This document shows positions 48,901 to 54,900 of a stretch of 64,000 bases of DNA, in pieces; position 1 is the stretch's first letter; each line of letters begins with the position of its first letter. Both the position numbers and the translations under genes were made by a program. This stretch comes from Siphonodentalium dalli (taxonomy: Eukaryota; Mollusca; Scaphopoda; Gadilida; Siphonodentaliidae): the NCBI GenBank assembly GCA_032622095.1, contig CP136066.1, forward strand, positions 93,639,319-93,703,318, given 5' to 3'. The notes under the pieces were generated by a model that had not been told where the DNA came from, did not search any database, and saw only the letters and a program-made list of their open reading frames with translations.

Positions 48901-51900
48901 CATACAAACACACGCAGAATTAATATTTAACATACCCGTTTCCCAGTACAGATTTCCAATTCAAAACTATTGTAACGAAGTTATGTTTTCACCTTTCATG
49001 CTCATCGTATCATTTCATTTCATACTTGTTCACTAGGCAATGCATCAATTCAAAATTTGATTTTCGATTTACCCGTCTGAATCATTTTCGATTTTGACTG
49101 CCAGTTTCAATTTGATTCTCTCAAAGACTTAACTATGCATTTCTCTTATAGCAGACATATATTGATAGTTTGCCGATAATCCAAAGCATTTAACACATCA
49201 AATTCTCGAGAAGTCCCATCACAATGGAATAAACTCCGATGTTGCCCTATCAAAATGCATGGACCAACACAATGGCAACATTCGGTGTCAGGTGCAGCAT
49301 CACCAAATAGTGATAACATAATGCGGAATCCGCTACAATGGGTGAAAGATGAAAATTAATTGTAATAGGACTCCACTTGTTTTTCGCTTTGTCGATACTC
49401 AAAATGACAGGAAAATACACATGTGTATGCATCAGTAAGTTCAGCTTGTGTTCTTCTTTTTTACACATAGACATAAAATAACATAGCTTCATATACAGCA
49501 CACGGGAATGATCTCATACAAGACAAAGTCTTCGTGGCAAAATATGACACAGCATTTGGGCGTGAATATCCGATATTTTATCTAACTTATTTTGCGATAT
49601 GACATCGCATATCACTTACAAGTCAGATCTTATGCTGATCTCATGAAACATTTTTACATTGTGTTCTGTCCCAATGTCCATGCAGATGACGTATTTTTGT
49701 TGACTCGAATCAAATCGCGATTATGTATTCGAATAGAATCGAAAAAAAAAGGTCCGAATCGCAGGCCCCTATTGTTCACCTAACACATCGCCTCAATCAT
49801 AAGATAAATTATCTGTTTGGAAACTTTCGTTCAACATACTGGAGTATTTTTTTAGTACATGTATATTTAATATTATTTGTGAGTTTATTCATTGGGAATT
49901 GCCATCGACATTTATTTAGTGCTGATGTCACGGCCCAGTACTTCCGGTTGTGAAATGTGCGTGTCCATGGTTAGAAATGGTCGCTGGGAACTCACTTTGT
50001 CCTCTCCTAGAGGAACGCAGTGTGTGCCAAGTACCAAAACTCAGTACCAGGGATATAAAAGGGTTCCTCCTCCGTCTCAGCAATGTACCCATCATTCCGG
50101 TAAATCAGCCCATATATATATATTGCATATGCATTCCATTGAGAATTCCTGTCTATTTAAAACCTATTGTTTTTATGAATACCCAGTAATTGTTGCACTT
50201 GTGTCCATCCAGAATAATTGATTAATTTATGATCAACTAATTACTCCACTCCACTCGACTCCATTCGGCCATTGAGTGATGTGAAAAGATAATATCTCTT
50301 CTCTCAGTTGTCATCAAGTGAAGCGATTGGACTTTGTTCATAAAGTAGTCCTGAAGTGCACAGACCCTCACAGTTTACATTTTAATTGATAGCAAGGTTC
50401 AAACAGTTGTTAAACATGTGATGGATTGCGACTGCAATCTCAATAAAAAATGTGTCGGTCATACTTGATTGGGTGCTTTTTGCTTTTTAACTCAAATTAG
50501 ACTTGGTGTTAGCCGATATGGGGGTTGAATGCGTGTGCCCTAGAAATAATTAATAAAATATAAATACACACACACACATGATTTTAAAAATATTTTGGTC
50601 TGGGAAATTAATTATGTCTTGCTTCTCGGTGTGTATTGCTGTTAAAATAGTCACATCCGCTAATTACTGCCATAAACAGAAAGAATATTTAATATATAAT
50701 AGACTTTTGTACATGTACCAATCAAAAATATTGTGTACATTGCATGTTATTGTCATGTTTGCACACTTTGTTATGTAAACAATCATCAAAAATGTTACAG
50801 AACCATTTGTTTATAGACATTGTTTATATATTTGTTTATTATCCAATGAAAATGTTCCATTGTGCGAATATCAATTTATTGGCCCCATCAACATTCGCAT
50901 TCAAATCACACCAAATTTTATTTTAATCAACCCATTCTACCCGATGTCAGTTCAAAATCCAGCTAATCCACATTACTTCATGATTGGGAAATTAGCAGAC
51001 AGAAAACGTGTTCATAATATAATTGTTCTGGCAAGGAGGTGAATATTTTTCAATTCAGTTTGTATTTTCTCCTAACCTATGGTAATTACATCACATATTT
51101 TCACCATAACCTATATATGGTAATACATACCAAATAAGAAATTTACTATGATATTATTGTGAGTTGTATGTTGTAGACCCACCATATTAGGGGTTTTACA
51201 ACCGACGTATAATGTGCGCGAATCTAAATAAGGAAATGATGCAATATCGTGACTACTTATAAACAATTCACTGTGCTTTCGCTGTCTGTCCCTTTAATCA
51301 TATGTTTTCTCTCTACCATTTAGCAAGAAGCAAAGGCAATAGTGAAATGGCGGCTTGATCAAGAGAAATTAAAACAAGCAGAAGAAGATTCTGTTGCAAT
51401 AAATATAAAGAGGGAGGAGCATAATCAGGAATACAATAAAAAACGAGAGGAAATGTTGGCCAGAGGACATCGACGAATTAGATCAGAATTCCGAGGGCCA
51501 AAGAGGAAAGAAGCTGTCATGAATTATGGAGGTCCAGAACTTTGCATCGTTCTCAAAGGTGTGGTAATTGTCAGGTTATGATTGGGGACCTTCAAAATAT
51601 GGTGTTGGACCTTTGCAGATTGAGGTCCCCAGAGGGCAAATTTAGTGACGCTACCCCGACACTGTGGGCTAGCATCACCAAATTCTCCATCTTGGTACCT
51701 CATTCTGCATGGCCTCATCCACTTTGGAAGACCTAGACTCAGATTTAAGTTCCCAGATTTGATAACAAAGACACTTTCCAGAAAAGATGAGGCCTCAGCC
51801 GAATGAGGTCCCCAGAAGGTGAATTTAGTGATACTAGCCTGCTGTGTTGGGTAGCGTCACTAAGACCTCATTCTACAAAAATGTCTAGCACCATATTTTC

Positions 51901-54900
51901 AGGCCTGGCTATATAATTACTGACAGTCAGTTGATTCGGGTGATTGGTGGTCTTAAAACAAAAATATTTAAAAGAACTGCCCGAAAAGCATGAAATCTTT
52001 TCCAGTGCATCAATTCTCTATCAGTGCTCCATTCAAAATTTTTCACTCAGCAGCAACAACAAAGCCAGCAAGTGATGCTGAGTGATTTAAAATGAAAACT
52101 TGGCAGTTCTTGACTATTCAGAATGCATATTTTAGCAAAAATATTCTACTTTATTTACAATCATATATAAATCGCTGGTTGCAGGTGATGTTGACGGATC
52201 AGTGGATGCAATACTCGATGTTCTTGACACCTACCAATCAGACCAGTGTCGTTTAACACTTCTACATTATGGAGTTGGAGATATCACTGAATCTGATGTA
52301 GATCTTGTTCAAATGTTCGACGGTGAGATAGTTTTTCAGTATTCCTATATTATTGTGTATTGATCACCATAAATTTCCTGATAAAAGCTACATATATGTT
52401 ATACAGATAATGCATGGCATGGAATTGAACATGTCAAAACTAGTATTGTTAAATATCATCGCTATGTCATTTCTATGTCTATCATATTGCACTGTGTATT
52501 CTGTTGATCTTTCTTTCATGATGGAGTGAAGAAAGCTCAGTTACTACTATTTAAAAAAAAAAAAATAATGTGTCGCACACCGTGGGTATAAGGGTTCCTG
52601 GCTAACTCTGGCAAGCACGACAGTCATTTATAAACTTTAGCCTCTCTGAATATTTGAGTGGTATATAAACCGTCATTGTCTTGTACAAGTTATAGATACG
52701 TGTGATTGAACAGGGTATTTAAGAAAGGAACGATCTCACCTTATGAGTCTCTATACTTTTATATATGAAATTCTGTATAGCATGAAAGTCGGCTTTATAT
52801 CTAGCCCATCAAATATTAAGCACATCGTATACACACATCGTAGTTAGTAGACTCTTGTCTGTATTGACAAAAGTCAAGAGCGTTAAAGAGCATAAGTGTA
52901 TTTTTTTATATTGATCCAAACATGTGAGGAGATGTTGCCCCCAGCTCCAGGTATTGACAAGTGACCTGTTGTTTGTGTGTGCGTGTTCAATGTTCGATCA
53001 CGAGGTCCGGGCAATCAGATTTGTTGACCACTCTAAATTTAGGGCGCATGAGATGAGTGAATAGAAAAGGTCGTGTGAAAAGCTAAGAGTGCAACAAACA
53101 TTAGTAAATTAACTCATGCCGTGCCGGTTATTTTTATAAATGTCTTGCGTACCGAGAAATATACTGATATTATTAATGCTAATTCTGTTATGTATTTAAA
53201 TATAATTTATCCTGATGAAGTCACTGTATAGGACTTGGCTATATATCAAAATAGTGATCCGCATGGAGGTACATTCATCGTGAAAGAAATAGTACCTACT
53301 GGTTCATAGACTATTTCTTTTTGAGCAGCAATATTTTTCGCAAAATCAACAACATCATGAGCATTATTTAATATATTATAGTGTACAATGTGGAAATGTT
53401 AAAACAATTTGGGAATTAAAACACAGAAAATTCACAATATCCCTATCTGGATAATTAAAAATTAAACACATCAATTAACCTACTTCTTTATAGCTCATTC
53501 TTAGAACAATCAGGTGAAAGCGGTAAGTCTATTACCATATGAGATTTAGATTGAATTTTCTTATTCATGCTTTTTCATGGTTTCAGGTGTTTTATTTGGC
53601 TTTAATGTTAAAGCTCCAAGTGATGTGCTAAAGAAGTGTCAGACACAGAAAGTGGACCTGCGAGTTCACAATGTGATATATAAAATGTTTGATGAACTTG
53701 CCGCTTTGCTCACAGCGAGGCTGCTTCCCATCAAACAGGAAGCGATAACTGGTAAGTTCAAAGTAGGAACAGATGACTGGTAAGTTCACAGATATGTTCA
53801 TGGCTTCATGCTTGGAATTATTCAGTGATTATTAGCTGTTACAGCTTGTAATCATGTGCGTCTCATTACATTTTCAGCCTGTCAGTTCATACCCTCTGTC
53901 TGTCAACAAAATGTCAGTAAGTATGTGCTAGAATTTGAGTGTCATAATTCTTCAAAGAAAGAAATTAAATTGCTATAATCATAAAGCCAAATGTTGTACA
54001 TTCCATAGAATACTGGCTGCTTTTGGAATCTGATTCATCACAGATTGATAAATAAATTAGGGTCCGTCACAACGGTATAAAAAAAAAATGGGATAAAATA
54101 TATAAAAATATAAATATATAAAAAAAACGGGATATCAAGGACCAGCCTAGAGGGCTACTTGGGAGACATCTTCTCCCGAAAATGTTCCACTTATCCCTAT
54201 TTTTGTCCCAGGGAGAAGTCACGACTTCTCCTTCATATACCAGTATGCAAAGTGAGTCTTCGTTTTCTTCGCCTATTTAAATAACTCGACCACAAAAAAA
54301 TGAAGATAGTGTATGAGCTATACATCAGTTATTTGCTAGCTCACTATGAATCCCGTCTGATATAAATATGACTGTTGAGAAAATATAAGTGTTCAAGTGA
54401 CTTCGGTCACCAGTTTTCAAGGTTGTGAAATTTGAATGCTCAATAGCCGGATTTTGCAGTATCTGAGATAAGTTGTTTGGGATAACTTGTTATCTTTGGA
54501 AGATATGAAAAACAAGAGCACCGCCAGGCATGGCTTAACCCTTTACCCAACAAACCGGCCAAAACCGGCCAAATAAAGCTTCAACAGCCTAAAATATCTT
54601 CTGTCTGTCTCAATAAAACCATACAAATATGGATATCATTGGAACCGGCTCCTTGACCACATTGTGATAGTTACAGTTATGCCCTGTGCCAATGCATTCT
54701 CTTATATATGCGAGGCGACCTATGGTCAACTCGCATATATAAGAGAATGCATTGGCACAGGGCCCTTCTGTTGGGTAAAGGGTTAATACACCCGTTTGCA
54801 ATCCCAAATAGCTGTTGTGGCCTTAAACTAAAATGAAAATATGTGTATCTTAGTTAATACTAAAAATTATCTTATTCAAGCCGCTCAAGAAAAATAAACA

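Noticed and set aside
49892-50221. 109-codon plus-strand open stretch with overlapping second frame
   Set aside because: No recognisable motif and no splice support. MTIF2 is complete without it.
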